A stretch of DNA of 64,000 nt from Cornus controversa. Its lineage: Eukaryota > Streptophyta > Magnoliopsida > Cornales > Cornaceae. Shown piece by piece: positions 1 to 13,058 of this stretch. Every line of letters begins with the position of its first letter. The stretch's first letter is position 1. The notes under the pieces are model-generated. The model saw nothing but the letters and a program-made list of their open reading frames with translations, did not search any database and was not told the DNA's origin. Position numbers and translations under genes: made by a program. Location of the stretch: positions 51,765,255-51,829,254 of the forward strand of contig CM048853.1 of assembly GCA_026545225.1 (NCBI GenBank), in the 5' to 3' direction.

Positions 1-2308
1 TTGCTTACCGGTGAACAGAGATCATTACTATATATATATATATAAGCCTCAGAAACCACAAATCTAAAGCAATCTCTCTCTCTCTCTTATTTATAAATAA
101 TAAATGTATATTTTATAGGAGTGATATGGCAAATAAAATTTATGTAGGGGTAATAAATGAAAAATATCAGTGGTGTTATAAAAATAAACCAAAATGTAGA
201 GGTAAAATTTCAAAAACCTTAAAATTTAGATGAGCGGTTGACTTTGAAAAAGTAGAGCATCAAGAATTATATCTAAAGCTGCGCAAGACATGCATGTCTG
301 AATAATGAATATACATATTGAAGTATTCAACTTTGTAAATACTACAAATGGTTTCTGGCTTTATGCATATATATATATATAGTCAAACCTTGCTTACATA
401 TAATCGACGGGGACAGAGGTTTTACATGTTATAGTTTCTAACTTATAACTTGTATATGTAGGCCGTTGAGCGGCCAAGTTGACTCTCTCTCTCTCTCTCT
501 CTCTCTCTTGAGAATCTCATTAGAAGAATAAAAAAGAGGAGATCGTGATAGTTTTGGAGAATAACTTTAATTAATTCATTGATAAACCAATTAATAAAAC
601 GTTGCTTATGGAACAATAAGTTGACAAAACTGTTATTCATTTTTTAATATAGAAAAAGTCTAGTCATGAAATGAACGTAATTAACCATTACCATATGTCA
701 TTCTTTGTAGTACTTAGATAAAAAACCTAATATATATATACCACAGAAGATAACCAAATGGCCCAGTTTTATGTATAAAATATTTATTCTAAATTGAGAA
801 TTTAAAATTAGAATATATATAGAGCCAAAACTTGGAATATATAGTACGTTTTCCAATATCAGGAAATCAAGTAAATGCTTTAAATGGTGCTCAGGTAATA
901 AAAATATAAATTTCAATGTGGTGATGAAGGCCTAAATGTTGATTTGTTCACCATTGAGTTAACACCAATATTATATGGCAATATATATATATATACTTGA
1001 CTCAATGAAAATAGCAATGCCCTACCCTAAGCCACTAACCCACTAATATCTATTAGTGTAAATCCTAAGAACTATTTGGACTCCTTATAAATAGTTAGCA
1101 TCAAAACATTATATTCAAACTTGTATATATATATATAATTAGATGAGAACGCTAGGAGTAGAAAAATTACTGTACTAGCTATTTTAATGCGTGAAAAAAC
1201 ATTAAAAAATATAGATAAAGAGGAAAATTAAAATCGTAGGGTTGGGCAGTGAGATCAATAAGCTCAAGTGGTTATGTTAGGTAATTATTTATTAATTATA
1301 CAGTTTACTCAAAACACAGTATCAATCCAAATGATTACGGAAGATATGACTAGCGTCACGTTATTGGCTCGTCAAACTCTAATTCAGATTTAATTTGTAT
1401 TTAAATATATAATGTTATTAGACAAGGAATATATATGTCGACCACGTGGAACTCAACTAAGGTCAAATTAAGGATAATATATATATATATATATAAGCTA
1501 ACCAATCTGCCCATAGAACAAGAGATAATCAAAGAAACTTTCAATTTTCAGTACCTTTGCTGGCTTTTTTTTATCATTAGCCCTGAATCTTTCCAAGTGG
1601 ATTAGGTTAATGCTCTGTTTCGTAGGAAGAAAAAAAAATTAGATGGAAGAGAGAGAAAGAATGATGGATGAGACATTTTTAGAAAAAAGATTGTATTCTT
1701 TCAATTTTTTTGTTTGGTTTGATGAAAGAGAAGAGAATTAGATAATACTTTATTTTGTTTGTTAGGAGAAAGAGAGAAATAAGGAAAGTGTTGCAATTTA
1801 AAACATGTATACTAGCCTTATCTTTTTTTTTTTTTTTTTTGTCTTCCGTCCAAATTTGGAGGAATAAAAATTTGTGAAAGAAGAATGATGAACTTTTTTC
1901 TCTTCTCTCCTTCTATTCTCTCTACCAAATGAAAAAAATTTGTTCATTCTCTCTTATCTTCTCTCCACCCCCCTCTTCTTTCTTTTTACCAAATGAAATA
2001 TAATAGAAATCTCTAATATAACATTAATGTTGTTTTCTTTTCTTTCTTTCTTTTTTATTTTTTTAAAAATAAAAATAAATAGAAAGCCATTCATATCACT
2101 TAAAGCTCATGTGACGGAAGGACCATTGAAGGCTGTCTTCCTATTTAGGCTTTAATCATATTGACTAAAAGTTCAGATCACTGTCATATATATATTAGTT
2201 TCTGGCTCAAATTGTTATTATATATGTTACATGCTCGACTTGAATTGCGATGAGTTTTTATTTTGTTGAATGACTATAAGAATGAATCTCTAACTCATCT
2301 ATGTCAAT
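1..2308. other. AT-rich intergenic DNA without a gene
   Basis: No coding signal on either strand. Contains short (AT)n runs (for example 961-995, 1479-1496), a (CT)n run at about 481-508, and a purine/pyrimidine-rich stretch at 1610-2000 starting GCTCTGTTTCGTAGGAAG. That stretch may be a degenerate hAT-like MITE, but no clear target duplication was found. Confidence 0.5.
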
Positions 2309-2831
2309 TTAGGAAGCATAGATACTTCTACCAGACTAAGGTAATATCGTATTTGTATTCGATACTCATATTCCTTGGATACTTGTCCGATACTTCCTAA
2401 CATTATGAATAATTTTAAAATATATATTTTTATTTTTAACACATATTTGATACTTCTCAAATACTTCAAAACACATTTTTAACAAGTTTTGAACATTAAA
2501 ATATATTTTTCCAACAATAATATCATATTATAATTGTTAAGAAAAATTTACAATTCATTTAAAATAGAAGTTTTGAGACACATATCATGATTTAGTACAA
2601 AATTTATGCATGCTAATTATACAATGACTCTTAACTCTTATTTTATTTGTTAATGATAATATTTTATAAAGAATTATTAGTAACTCATTTTTTGCATCTA
2701 TAAAAATATAATTTATTATCTATATATTGGTGTATCTTGCTGTTACTCCTATCCTGTTTTTCAAGATTTGTCGTATTGCCGTACCCATATCGTGTTGTAC
2801 CTGTGTCTTGTATTCGTATCCATGCTTCCTA
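2309..2831. mobile_element. Non-autonomous Mutator-type element, old copy (GATACGG family)
   Basis: About 522 bp with terminal inverted repeats: left TAGGAAGCATAGATAC, right GTATCCATGCTTCCTA. Flanks TATGTCAAT and GATGCCAAT match at 7 of 9 positions, an aged 9-bp target duplication. The same family occurs reversed and better preserved at 31167-31726; the two share the ends and long internal tracts of GATACTTC/GTATCCG motifs. It encodes nothing. Confidence 0.75.
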
Positions 2832-3599
2832 GATGCCAATACATTTAATCAAGGTTGGTTTATTTGAATGCTACCATGAACTACAGTTGGTATCGAATTA
2901 TGCCCTAATTAACCTTTATTAAAGAGAACTTGAATCAGTTGAAGTTTTTTCTTTTTTTTGGTCATGGTAGTGTTAGGCCTCTTAGAGCACTCATATTGCA
3001 TCATCGGGCATATGCAATCCCCTTCATCACATGCACCGATCAATTATCGGAAAAATTTCCTAGAAATAACCCCAAAAGAATTCTCACTTTCAACCTCTAA
3101 CATGTAAGGTGAGAATTAATGTTCTTCGGATACTAATGTCATTGATTAAAAACATTAAGCAAACGACTTATAAAATGCCATTGATTTTAGAGAATGAAAT
3201 ATCATTTATTTGGAACATTATTTTTGTTCTATAAGTTGAGCAAATCTCACAAAGAAAGTTGGTTGTCTACTGAAAATAAAGGGTTTCTTCCAAGTGTCTC
3301 TCACTTGTGTTTATAGGTTAGAAGAAGAAACCAAGTACTTCAAATTGGGCAGATAAGTAGGTGGTCTTTTCCACTTGTTGTCTTAAGTAGTATTGATGGT
3401 TTACCAAAATAAAGTTGGAGTGCATTACCAAAGGAAAAGTTCAATTATCACCTGCCACTTCAGGGAAGTTTTGATATGTTTAAGTCAGGTTGATTCTGAC
3501 TTTTGAACTGTAAAATTGATTTTTGTAAATATTTTTGACCGTTAGATTGTATTTTTTTTTAGAGAGATTCAAACACAATGCTTATATATATATATTTTA

Positions 3600-3700
3600 T
3601 AGCTTGGCAAGAAACACACACCCCCACTATGAGCCCTCGACCTTCTATTTGGAAGACAGGAAGCATCACTAGGTTACAGCCCTTGGTAGAGAACCATTAT
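3600..3700 (-). mobile_element. tRNA-derived SINE fragment
   Basis: On the minus strand a tRNA-like head reads CTAGTGATGC ... GGTCGAGGGCTC, resembling Pol III box A and box B with the usual spacing. A similar, better head occurs at 40.9 kb. Lies 3' of the DAR GTPase stop codon. Confidence 0.45.
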
Positions 3701-3827
3701 ATTTGTCCAAGTAATAACAGTCAACTAGTTTTTCCATACAGATAATGTTCTTATATGAATTAAAAATTTCTTTCACCATGTTGTCTGAACTCATTCAATT
3801 ATTCTTCAAATCATAACCATGAAATTG

Positions 3828-6800
3828 CTAACTGAAAAGATGAACACGGTCCAGAGTATAATGACCAAGCCTTCCGGTACGATACAGATTAAGCAACTTA
3901 GAAGCAACTTTATTACAATTATCATCAACTGATTCCAAAGGCACATGAAAAACTCTCTGCAATGATGCAAACTGTGCTTCAATGAGCTGTGCTGAATTCT
4001 TTTCATCTTCCTGATTATTGTCAAAAGATGAAATTACCTCAAAGAGAGTTCGACGAACATCATGCACTACGAAATCCTGTATGAACCATTATATGTGTCA
4101 GTTACAGATGAAGAGAAAAAGATCTAGGAGTTACAGACTCGGTTCTGAAATAGCAAATAGCAAGTGTATAAAGTTTTACTCCGTGAATTATAAGTAATGC
4201 TTCAGCAAGTTTACGGCGAGCAACTTATTTTTTATTTTATTCTCATTTCTCTTTTCTTTGATTAGTAAGATTCTGACATAAGACCTTATACAATCCCCAC
4301 TCCACCCCTTTACTACCTGAGCCAAGGCCTAGGACGCACCAAAAACACAACCAGGAAATGGGATGTTAGTAAATTTGAAAAGGTTTTGAGGAACATATTT
4401 TGAAGATCTGACAGCTATTATTTTGAGCACAGTTGAGTCCAGATTGTGTTATAGACCGTTTGTCAACTATTAAGCAATTAGTTCTGATCGGCATTCACCA
4501 TTCTCCTAACAAGGAAGGTGAGAAAGGGAACTTTGACATCAAAATCTACTAACTTCTCGGTGTGTTACATTGATTTATATATATATATATATATATTAAG
4601 AGAAGGATTTTTAGTTTTATGCATCAATTCAAGAGGTCTGTGTGTTTTGTCCAACATGAGAGAAGTATATTGCATCAAATATGGTTGTAGCTGTTTGAAG
4701 CTAATGTTCTATTGTATTTCCCTTACCCAGAAATAATTTGCATGGTAGCAAACTAAGACTACTCAACTCAACAAAGCCTTTTTCCCAATTATTTGGGGTC
4801 TGCTGGTAGCAAATAGAGATTAAAGTATAAAATAACCCTCACTGCAGCACAGCAATAAGGTGCATGTAATTTTGATTTATTTGATGATTGAAATTCTCAT
4901 ACCTGTGTGTGATCTGTGGGATATTGCTTCTTTTGTATCCTGTCCAACTCAGACCCACCAGAACACTCTGTTTTGTGATCGACTGATAATCTGTCATTCT
5001 CAGTTGTAGACAACTTTGCCCATTTCCTGTACTCATCGCTTGAGTTGAGGATAGCCAAAAAATATCGAGCAAGCTCAGTTTGCCCAATGAAACAATCCCT
5101 AATAGCTCCTGCAGATGTAAAAGGAAATCTTAGCAGAGACTGCGGAAAATTCTAGGTCTCGAAAACATTTCTTCCTTCTTAAATAGACTACTGTATGAGA
5201 AAAATCTAGGTTGATTGACTGACTGATCCTAACTAATTTGAAGCAGCAATGGTCCAAGACTGTACCTAACTGTGAATGCATTAGAGCATTTGACATGATC
5301 ATACCTGTCAAAGCTAGTTTGGAGCACACCTCAACATCAAGAATCTCAGCAGGAAAAACACCAGGAGTATCCAAGACATAAATATTAGGATGGCTACCAA
5401 TCTGGAAAAGAAAATTAACTTTCTATAACATAGTAAACACAACCATAAAGAAAACATACAGATAAGGTCAATGAAAAGAAAGAAAAATTTCTGCATTAAC
5501 TAATATTATTCCTCATGTCCATTTCGTGGACAAGAATCCAGATGAAATGACAAAAACCATGGAATCTGCTGACAACCGATCCAACGTCAAGAAATTACAC
5601 TATTCCCAATTCTTTATTCTGTTAGGGATCAGAGTCATGCTGGCAATGTCATGTTCAAAACTTTGGTTTTAATGTATCAAAGTGTCGTGAGTCATATGAG
5701 TAAAAGCATTAAAGACAATGCAGAGAAAGATTTGCAAAGAACACAGCTAGAAATTCGCATCCTCAATCACATATCTACGGCACAGGTAAATTGACCTTAG
5801 AAAGGTGAATGACCTAAATTGATCTTTGGGGGTTTCAAAGTTTTGTTTCAAAAGTGTTTCCGAAAAATGGATTTTATAAAAGTAAAGGACTTAAAACAAA
5901 TTTCAAAACTGTGTTTTACTTAAAAACATAGTACATTGATTGGTTGGACGGTCGATCGAGTAAATTCCCGAGTGTCGATCAAATGATCAATCGATCAATG
6001 GAATGTCTAAAGTGCAGGCTTGAAATCCTGAAAGCATCGATCAAATGGTCAATCAATCAAGATTTTTGCAGAAAAATAATTTGAAATCCAGAATGCCTCA
6101 ACTGATGGCTCGATCGGTTGAAGTTTGTCCAGGTAGTGCTTAATCAAAGGCTCGATAGATCAAACCCTGCTGATTTATATTTTTGGTAATTCTCTCAAAA
6201 CAGAATTCTAAAAGGATTTGACTTAACATACTACATGAGTCTCCTATATTAGCTATAAATATGGGTTATAGTCAGTCTAGGATATCTCTCATATGAGTTA
6301 TACATAATATTGAGAGAACTTATACTTTTAGAAAGAGAAAATTTTGAGAATCAATCTAGGGTTCTTTATAGATTACCATACTACATGTGATTGAGAGAAT
6401 CAAAGTAAGGAGCCTAATTGAACTTATCCATCAGAGCATCAATCGAGTGGTTTGCAAAAAACAAGTTGATCAGACATTGTTAGTTGTGGAGATCAGAACC
6501 CATGGGGAGCAGATTGTGATTGAACTTATCCATCAGAGCATCAATCGAGTGGTTCGCAAAAAACAAGTTGATCAGACGTTGTTAGTTGTGGAGATCATAA
6601 CCCATGAGGAGCAGATTGTGCAAGGAGCGAGTCTGTCGATGGACCAGCGGCTAGAGGATCTGAAAAGATCTTGCACAAGTATGAGTTGGAAGGGACTAGG
6701 TGATTCTTGGGTTAGGGTCTGGAAACTTAGTCTATAACCTCTTTCTCATATAGTTGATCTTGATCTGTCTGGACTAGGTTCCATGGTTTTTCCCCGCTAG

Positions 6801-8981
6801 AATTTTCTATGTAAAAATATTGTCTCTGCATTATTTTATTAATTTCTTTATATGTTTATACGATTGCAATTGAGACACCAAGGACTAATTGTAATTTAAA
6901 AAGTTAGTTGCAAATTAATATCCACAAAATCTATTCACCCCCCTCTAAGTCTAGTAGTCTAGTTTACTGCTTGCATATCAGAGCCTTGGGTGACGGTTGC
7001 TATATCATTCTAACACATTCCTTTCCTTAGTTTCTTGGCAACAAAATGGTCATAAGGATCAAAAAGTGGTATTCAGCCCATCTCATAATATAGAAAATAT
7101 TGGTGCTGATCTAACGAAACTAATGATGGCTTCAAAAGGATGAGCACATGACAAAGAAAAGATGATAAAAGAAGGAAGGCTCCACACCTTAAAGCTGCTA
7201 ATATCTTTTGTCTCCCCTGGCTGTGGACTAACTGTTGCATGTTTCAACTTTCCTTTCTCTTAAAAGTCAATAAATGTCTCAAAATGTTAGAATCCACCAT
7301 GAATATATAACTTTTAGACCCAAAAAAATATCTAAATTAAATGCTTTGACTATAAAACATTTATAGCTAACGGGATTGAGAAAGCTTTAGTACCTGCAGC
7401 GCTGATACGGCCAACTTGATGCAAAGAGTTGGCAATGGCTGACTTACCAACATTAGGAATCCCAACTAGCATAATTGTTGCAGTGTAGTTGGAATGATCA
7501 GTCTTTTTCAATTCTCTCACTCTCGCTTGTAGGAAGTTCAGGAACTGTATGATGCGAACAACGGTCAAAATGTTCAAAAAATTTAATATCCAAAAGAATG
7601 AGCCTTCTGCCCTGTGTACACATAAAACTAGCGATGGACCCTTCAAATCTAATGAACATGAAGTTCAGGTAAGTTAAGCTTAAGCATATGAGTAAGTATC
7701 ATATAAGTATGCCCACCTTAATTCAAACACAACAAATAAGAAATACGGCAAAAATGACTTTAAGAGCCCTTAACTAATATCCATTTGGGGACAGCTTGGA
7801 TGTCCCATGGAAAATGGGATTATAAAATCGTGTTTTCCATATCAGTTGAATTCAAACATCCCACTTTAAAATAGGATCATTACCCCACAAACGAATACAT
7901 AAACGATCCCCAACAAGAATTATAGATCATAGAGAGTCTGGAACAATGCAATCAGATATAATTAAAAAGCTGATCCTACGCATGCAACAAAATAGACTCA
8001 TTTCAGAATGACTGAAAAACAGAAAGGGCTCAAATGACACCCCACAGGAAACACATTTAAGAGATTCTATGTTTACTTGAATGCATTTTGAAAGGATTAA
8101 CGTCATTACCTCCTTGATATTCTCCTTATTATGGGAATTGACTCCATAAGGTATGCAGTTATGCCGCTCAAAATATGTCATCCAATCCTATAAGTCAATG
8201 AAATATTGATGAAATTATATATTATGCCAAAACTATACATGGCTACCAATTGAAACAACAAAGAATTTGAGGAACAACAATCACCTTCATTTGTGAACGA
8301 TTTGCGAGATCCTTCTTGTTCAGGACTATGATGCGCCTAGAGGAAGATGAAAATTTTCTCAGGTGCTCACATTCTGACGACAAAGGAATCTGCAATTAAT
8401 TAATTATTTTTTTACTGAATGTTATTGAACATGTTGTGTATCTTTGAAATTCATATATGTATCTATATATGCATATATTTATATGTAATCTACCAACTTA
8501 GAGTGATGTTCTTTCCGTGACAACACACCTGCTTCAGATATTATTGAGACAACAATATCACCATATATTATGTTCTTTAAATCACATGTTAATATGTTTT
8601 CTTCACTTGCGCATAAACATCCATGAAAGACCATGCCTTGAATGCACGGAGTCAACTACCCGAAACCCAGATGACAAAACAGAAAATTTACACAAACAGG
8701 TATAAAATAGTGTCATTCACGCATTTCATCAAACACTTGTTTTGCCACTACCATTGGTATGTCAACCAAAAAGAACGGAATTAAAAGAAGGAAACAAGAA
8801 TTAGAGTTTTGGGTACCCTTGCATCTCTGACTTCAAGGACAAGATCAACCATTGGGATTCGTTCGGCAATGGCGCGAGACGCAGCCGCCATGTGAGGAGT
8901 GTACCAGGTTGTCCCTTTGTTTCCCGCCATTTTCCTAACGGCAGCACCTAACTTTCTAGCAAAACTAGCCGTTGCCGCCAT
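3828..8981 (-). CDS. SIN2: Mitochondrial DAR GTPase 2 (SIN2-type, circularly permuted ribosome-assembly GTPase)
   Basis: Eight coding exons: 8981-8817, 8389-8285, 8187-8110, 7544-7394, 7258-7188, 5401-5305, 5108-4903, 4076-3828. All have GT..AG borders and matching phases, giving 373 aa, close to the roughly 386 aa I recall for Arabidopsis At2g41670. The G motifs come in permuted order: DAR at residues 53-55, NKKD (G4) 79-82, GIPNVGKS (G1 P-loop) 144-151, T-rich G2 near 175-183, DTPG (G3) 201-204. This order and the DAR signature define the YlqF/MTG1 family, which binds GTP and assists late assembly of the large ribosomal subunit, here probably in mitochondria. The basic, Ala/Ser-rich N-terminus fits a transit peptide. 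The start is the first ATG (8981); an in-frame TTG lies upstream. Intron 5 (5402-7187, 1.8 kb) carries retrotransposon debris. The family call is firm; mitochondrial rather than plastid location is inferred from similarity. Confidence 0.93.
5640..7000 (+). mobile_element. Copia LTR plus primer-binding-site fragment in DAR GTPase intron 5
   Basis: The intron holds LTR-like sequence with repeated TCGATCAA/TCGATCGG motifs (5950-6170). It ends near 6990 with the CACCCCCCTCTAAG tract typical of Copia LTR ends, then TATCAGAGCC, which resembles the initiator-Met tRNA primer site. No gag or pol follows, so this is a truncated insertion. Exact borders and target duplication were not resolved. Confidence 0.55.
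6418..6620 (+). repeat. Tandem duplication inside the intronic LTR
   Basis: Two copies of about 102 bp, each containing CTTATCCATCAGAGCATC, start near 6422 and 6524 and are nearly identical. They keep a 116-codon frame (6387-6737) open and repeat its peptide, but this is an LTR by-product, not a plausible gene. Confidence 0.75.
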
Positions 8982-11070
8982 TGTCTGTTCTAGTGCCAAT
9001 CAATCTCGGGTAACTATATATTGAACTGGTTGGAGGTTGGTGATCCTCTGTGGTTGATTACAAATGAGACACTTTAGATTATGCAATCCAAGGGCGCCAC
9101 ATGTGAGGAACACTATACATGCTTCTGATTGTAATTTGTAGGAAATGGATGTGAAAATGAAAAATGCTAAGATGGGGGCGCTCTTACATGAGCTTGCATC
9201 CTCAGAATCGAGTGTTAAATGAAAAATGATAAAAATATGGGTCCCAACTCACAATTCATGGAACATCCACGCAAAGTTTAAAAGATGGTAGCCGTTGATG
9301 GCTCACTATATTTAGTGGGTGTTTAAAATGACCCATCAGTTTTGATTTTTAAAATCTTTATTTTATTGTGTTTATAGCCAATTTATTGTTTAGACTGTTA
9401 TGTCTTATGGGTCTTTTAATGAAGTGCGAACAATTTGAGTCGAATTTGAATTGTAATATTATTTATATATATATATCTTTTATTTTAAATATATTATATA
9501 TAATATTCAAACTATGATAAATTTTTTCTTCTCAACTTCCTTTATTTAAATTTTAATTTATTGTATGCTAACACTTTGGACAATTAATTTCCTACGAATT
9601 TGTTTATAATTTTTTAAAAATTTGTATTAAGTTCTTTTTTTTTTTTTTTTTGTTTAGGAGTAATCTAATGTGAAACTTATTAAAGATCACTTTAAATTTT
9701 TAACATAGAGATTGGTAATATTAATAACCCGACTTCTAACCGAAATCTCAACTCGAGTTGCAAATTCGAGTTTAAAAATTTAAGAATGAGTTGTGTAGGG
9801 TTAAGTAGTTAGGGTTAGAAGTAAGGTTAAGATTAAACATTTTATATGTAGAGTTAAATCCAAGTTATACCTTTAATCTGTCCAACCAACTCAAGTTGCA
9901 GCCCTGGTTATGGGTCTTTGAGAAAATATCTGTTGGGCTGATTGCTTATAAATAGTTAGGTCAGTCCAATAAAACACATATACACCAATAGCCTTGCTCC
10001 CTTCTCTTTGAATGTTTTATTTTCATATTTTATATGCATATTTTTGGAACAATCTGACAAGGTGGGTGCAGACTTGTCTCTTTTGCACATGTCCGAAAAA
10101 GACAGTATTTTCCAACTCTCTATTTACTAGTTCGATTTTTATTGTTTTCATAAAATGTTGTTGTTCATATGTTATATTACTAGTATCAATCTAAATTGTT
10201 GAAAATCTTCTTATTGAAGTTAAAAATCTATCATTGTTTTAAAACATTATATATTGTCTAATGGGAATAATAATACCAACTTGATTTTGAAAATTATAAA
10301 TTCTTATGCATGATATCAGGAGAAAAACTCTCTTTCACACTCTCACTCAAATTAGAGAGAACTCTGGTAAGGGCTATATTGATGAGATTTGTTAGTGATT
10401 TTAGGACAATAACACAAGGTCTAGATATTCGGACACTCTTGGTATATCAACAACTTGAGGAAAAAAAAACAGCAGCTTTTAAAATTGTTCCTTGATGATC
10501 TCTATACACTACACCACCACCACCAAACCTATTAAAATCAAAGTAAGATGCATCAGTGTTACTGTTTGGCAATTTTTAGGGATGGACTGAGTTTGTTCAT
10601 GGAACCCCTTGTTCGTGAGGTTTGAACTAGCCTTCCTTCGATTCAGTTGTGTGAGTGTGCCAAGGCAGTTAAGTCCAAATCTATTGGATGTGTATGCTAA
10701 GACACTAGGTTCGAATTCGTTGGTTATTGACTAATCAAATGAGTTCAAATACTAAGTAAATATTTCTAATGCTATAGTCGAGACGACTAGTAAACTTTAT
10801 GTAATTTGATTTCATGCAATTATGGAGAGTAGGAAATGACCCTCTTACTAGTTACTTACTTTAGCCTAGAACGGCACTACGGATTTCCTCGAAGTATTAG
10901 TGTGTGTATGTGTTTGGATTAAACGGGAGCTAGAATGTGTCGTTCGAATAACATTAAATCAAGAGAGATGCAACAACCATCATTAATATTGATTATCGAA
11001 TGAGAATTTATTACAACCCTTTCAATAATGGTCCTAAACTTACACAAAAACAAAATCATCATCAAGAGTA
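8982..11070. other. Intergenic DNA upstream of the DAR GTPase gene
   Basis: Contains the presumed GTPase promoter (first few hundred bases) and then AT-rich sequence with short degenerate repeats. No open frame with protein-like composition, and no transposon end that I could pair. Confidence 0.4.
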
Positions 11071-11290
11071 GGGCATAACCAGGAGTGGGACTTTATGGAA
11101 ACCACTTGGATTTAAGCGCAACTAGGAGTAGAATGCTAGAGAAACTATTTAGATTTAGGTAAAGCCAGAAGTAGAATGCTAGGGAAACTACTTGGCTTTA
11201 AGTAAAGCCAGAAGTAGAATGCTAGAAAAATTACTTAGATTTAGGCAGAGCCAGAAGTAGAGTGCTATAAGGGGGCTACTTGGGTTAGGA
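11070..11290. repeat. Minisatellite, about four copies of 55 bp
   Basis: Repeats of a unit containing AGCCAGAAGTAGAATGCTAG followed by AAACTACTTGG/ATTTAGG. Copies diverge by about 10-20 percent. No coding role seen. Confidence 0.7.
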
Positions 11291-11889
11291 AAAAGCAGTA
11301 AATGATATTAAAAGTAAATGCAATTTAATGCATGATAGGCAAGGTAAGACCTTAGTCTTTGCTCGAAAGCAAGGGGTATCTGCTAGAGATAAGTTTGTTT
11401 TATTTGCTATGGTTGGACCTCTTTTCAAATGGAGGAAGTTCTTTATTTATAGATGAAGCTTCATAGTTTCAGATAATGTCGTCCGTCGGATTAGATTCCA
11501 CGTGAACAGTTGTAATTGATTCTCCTAGTTATATCAACACATGAAAAATATATGTTGATTCGGTGGTGGATGGCAGTGCTGACGAACTTTTAGCTAGAGT
11601 AACCAAACTTAATCAGAAAAAATTTCACTGTAGTTGATTGCTTAGTTCATCTAACTGATGTCATCTGCTAGGAAGCTTCCTTGTATCATCGTATTATCTA
11701 ACAATGTGCTGAAATAAGAAATATCGTGGACTAGCGACTACGCGAGTCATGAATGTCTTATTTCCTTAGATTTGATCTTAGCATTTTCTATGGGCGATTC
11801 CATCACTCATGCTTGTTTGGAGGGAGTGGTTTTACAACTTATTTTTGCCTTAATTTTTCTTTTTCTTGAGTAAAAAATTTGGAAGCAAA

Positions 11890-12570
11890 CAGTTACATTT
11901 TATATTATTTCTTAACGGCGGCCACCAATGCTCTTCATGCTTTGCATTGATAAGTTCGAAGTTTTGGTCCACAGCTCTATCAACCACCCTTATTGCCTCC
12001 CATCTCTCCCGCCGAAATACCTATGCACTGCAGGCCTTCCATATCGGTCCTCCCTTCAGTTGTTCCAATTTGAATTTGCAATATTTGTAAATGTTCCACA
12101 TCAATATGTAGAAATGTATCACTCACCACCAGTTGTTCATTCCACCTCTTCCATGTATGATCAATGAGCTCCGAAACATAAGTTAATGAGGAATTGGCGG
12201 AGTAATAATTTTAGGGTTCAAATTCAGCACCCAAGCATTATCCCATATTGTCGCACCTTAGCTCCATTAAAAATTCTCCACTTCAGCCCCACCTCTAAAA
12301 CTTTTCTTGCAGCCATCATACCTGACCATGCCCAAGAAGATTAGCTATCAACTTTTGCTCTAAAAAAGACTCATTTGGGAAGTATTTGCTCTTAAAACAG
12401 TTTGTCACATCAACCTTGCCTCTCCACTTGCATTGGCCAAGAGAGCTAAGTTAAATGCATCAAAATCTCTAAAACCCAACCTGCCACTCTCTTTGGCCGC
12501 CATGCATGCACATGGTCTGCCATTTCAACCAATGTATTAATTCCTCTCTTTTCCTCCTTATCCCCACCAG
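11890..12570 (-). mobile_element. Degenerate L1-type LINE fragment
   Basis: Read on the minus strand with frame changes, it gives FWWG ... GRLGFRDFDAFNLALLA ... then a stretch resembling the region after the reverse-transcriptase domain of plant LINEs. Stops and frameshifts throughout. It lies just 3' of KAO on the same strand. Confidence 0.65.
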
Positions 12571-13058
12571 AAACTCTTCGACTGTTTAGAAAGAGCTTGA
12601 CAAAGATTGTAATTTGAAACAAGCCATTGTATGTGTGAGTAAGGCTGATAGGAAAGTATTCGATCTTCCAACTTTGATTCTCTCCTGAATACCCTCGTCC
12701 TCAAGGAATCGAAAAACTTCTCTTTTTGAAGTTGCTTCTACCCAACTCCGTCCCGGAATTAATTTAAAGTAAAATGCAGCATATACTAAAAATGAAGATA
12801 ATAAATGATCTGCATATATAGGCATAGAGCTAATATCATGCAAAAGACAAAGATTTTGTCTAGCAACATATAAAAACAGTGATTTGCAACGGAGTCCAGT
12901 GGCATGGATAGGATTTCTTTTCTTTATCTCGATTTCCTTCCGACAAGATGGAGTCTAAAATCATACAACAAATCTCTTCGTGATGCTGTGATCATAATTA
13001 ACCAAGGAAGATGAATATATATATGAGCCAGTTTGCTTTCCTCTTTCCCTCAATGCAT

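Noticed and set aside
6387-6737. 116-codon open frame with an internal peptide repeat.
   Set aside because: It lies within an intronic LTR fragment and is open only because a 102-bp segment is duplicated. Composition and context do not support a gene.
11075-11290. Regular repeats considered as a CRISPR-like array.
   Set aside because: Plant nuclear DNA. Units are contiguous diverged copies with no unique spacers, so this is a minisatellite.
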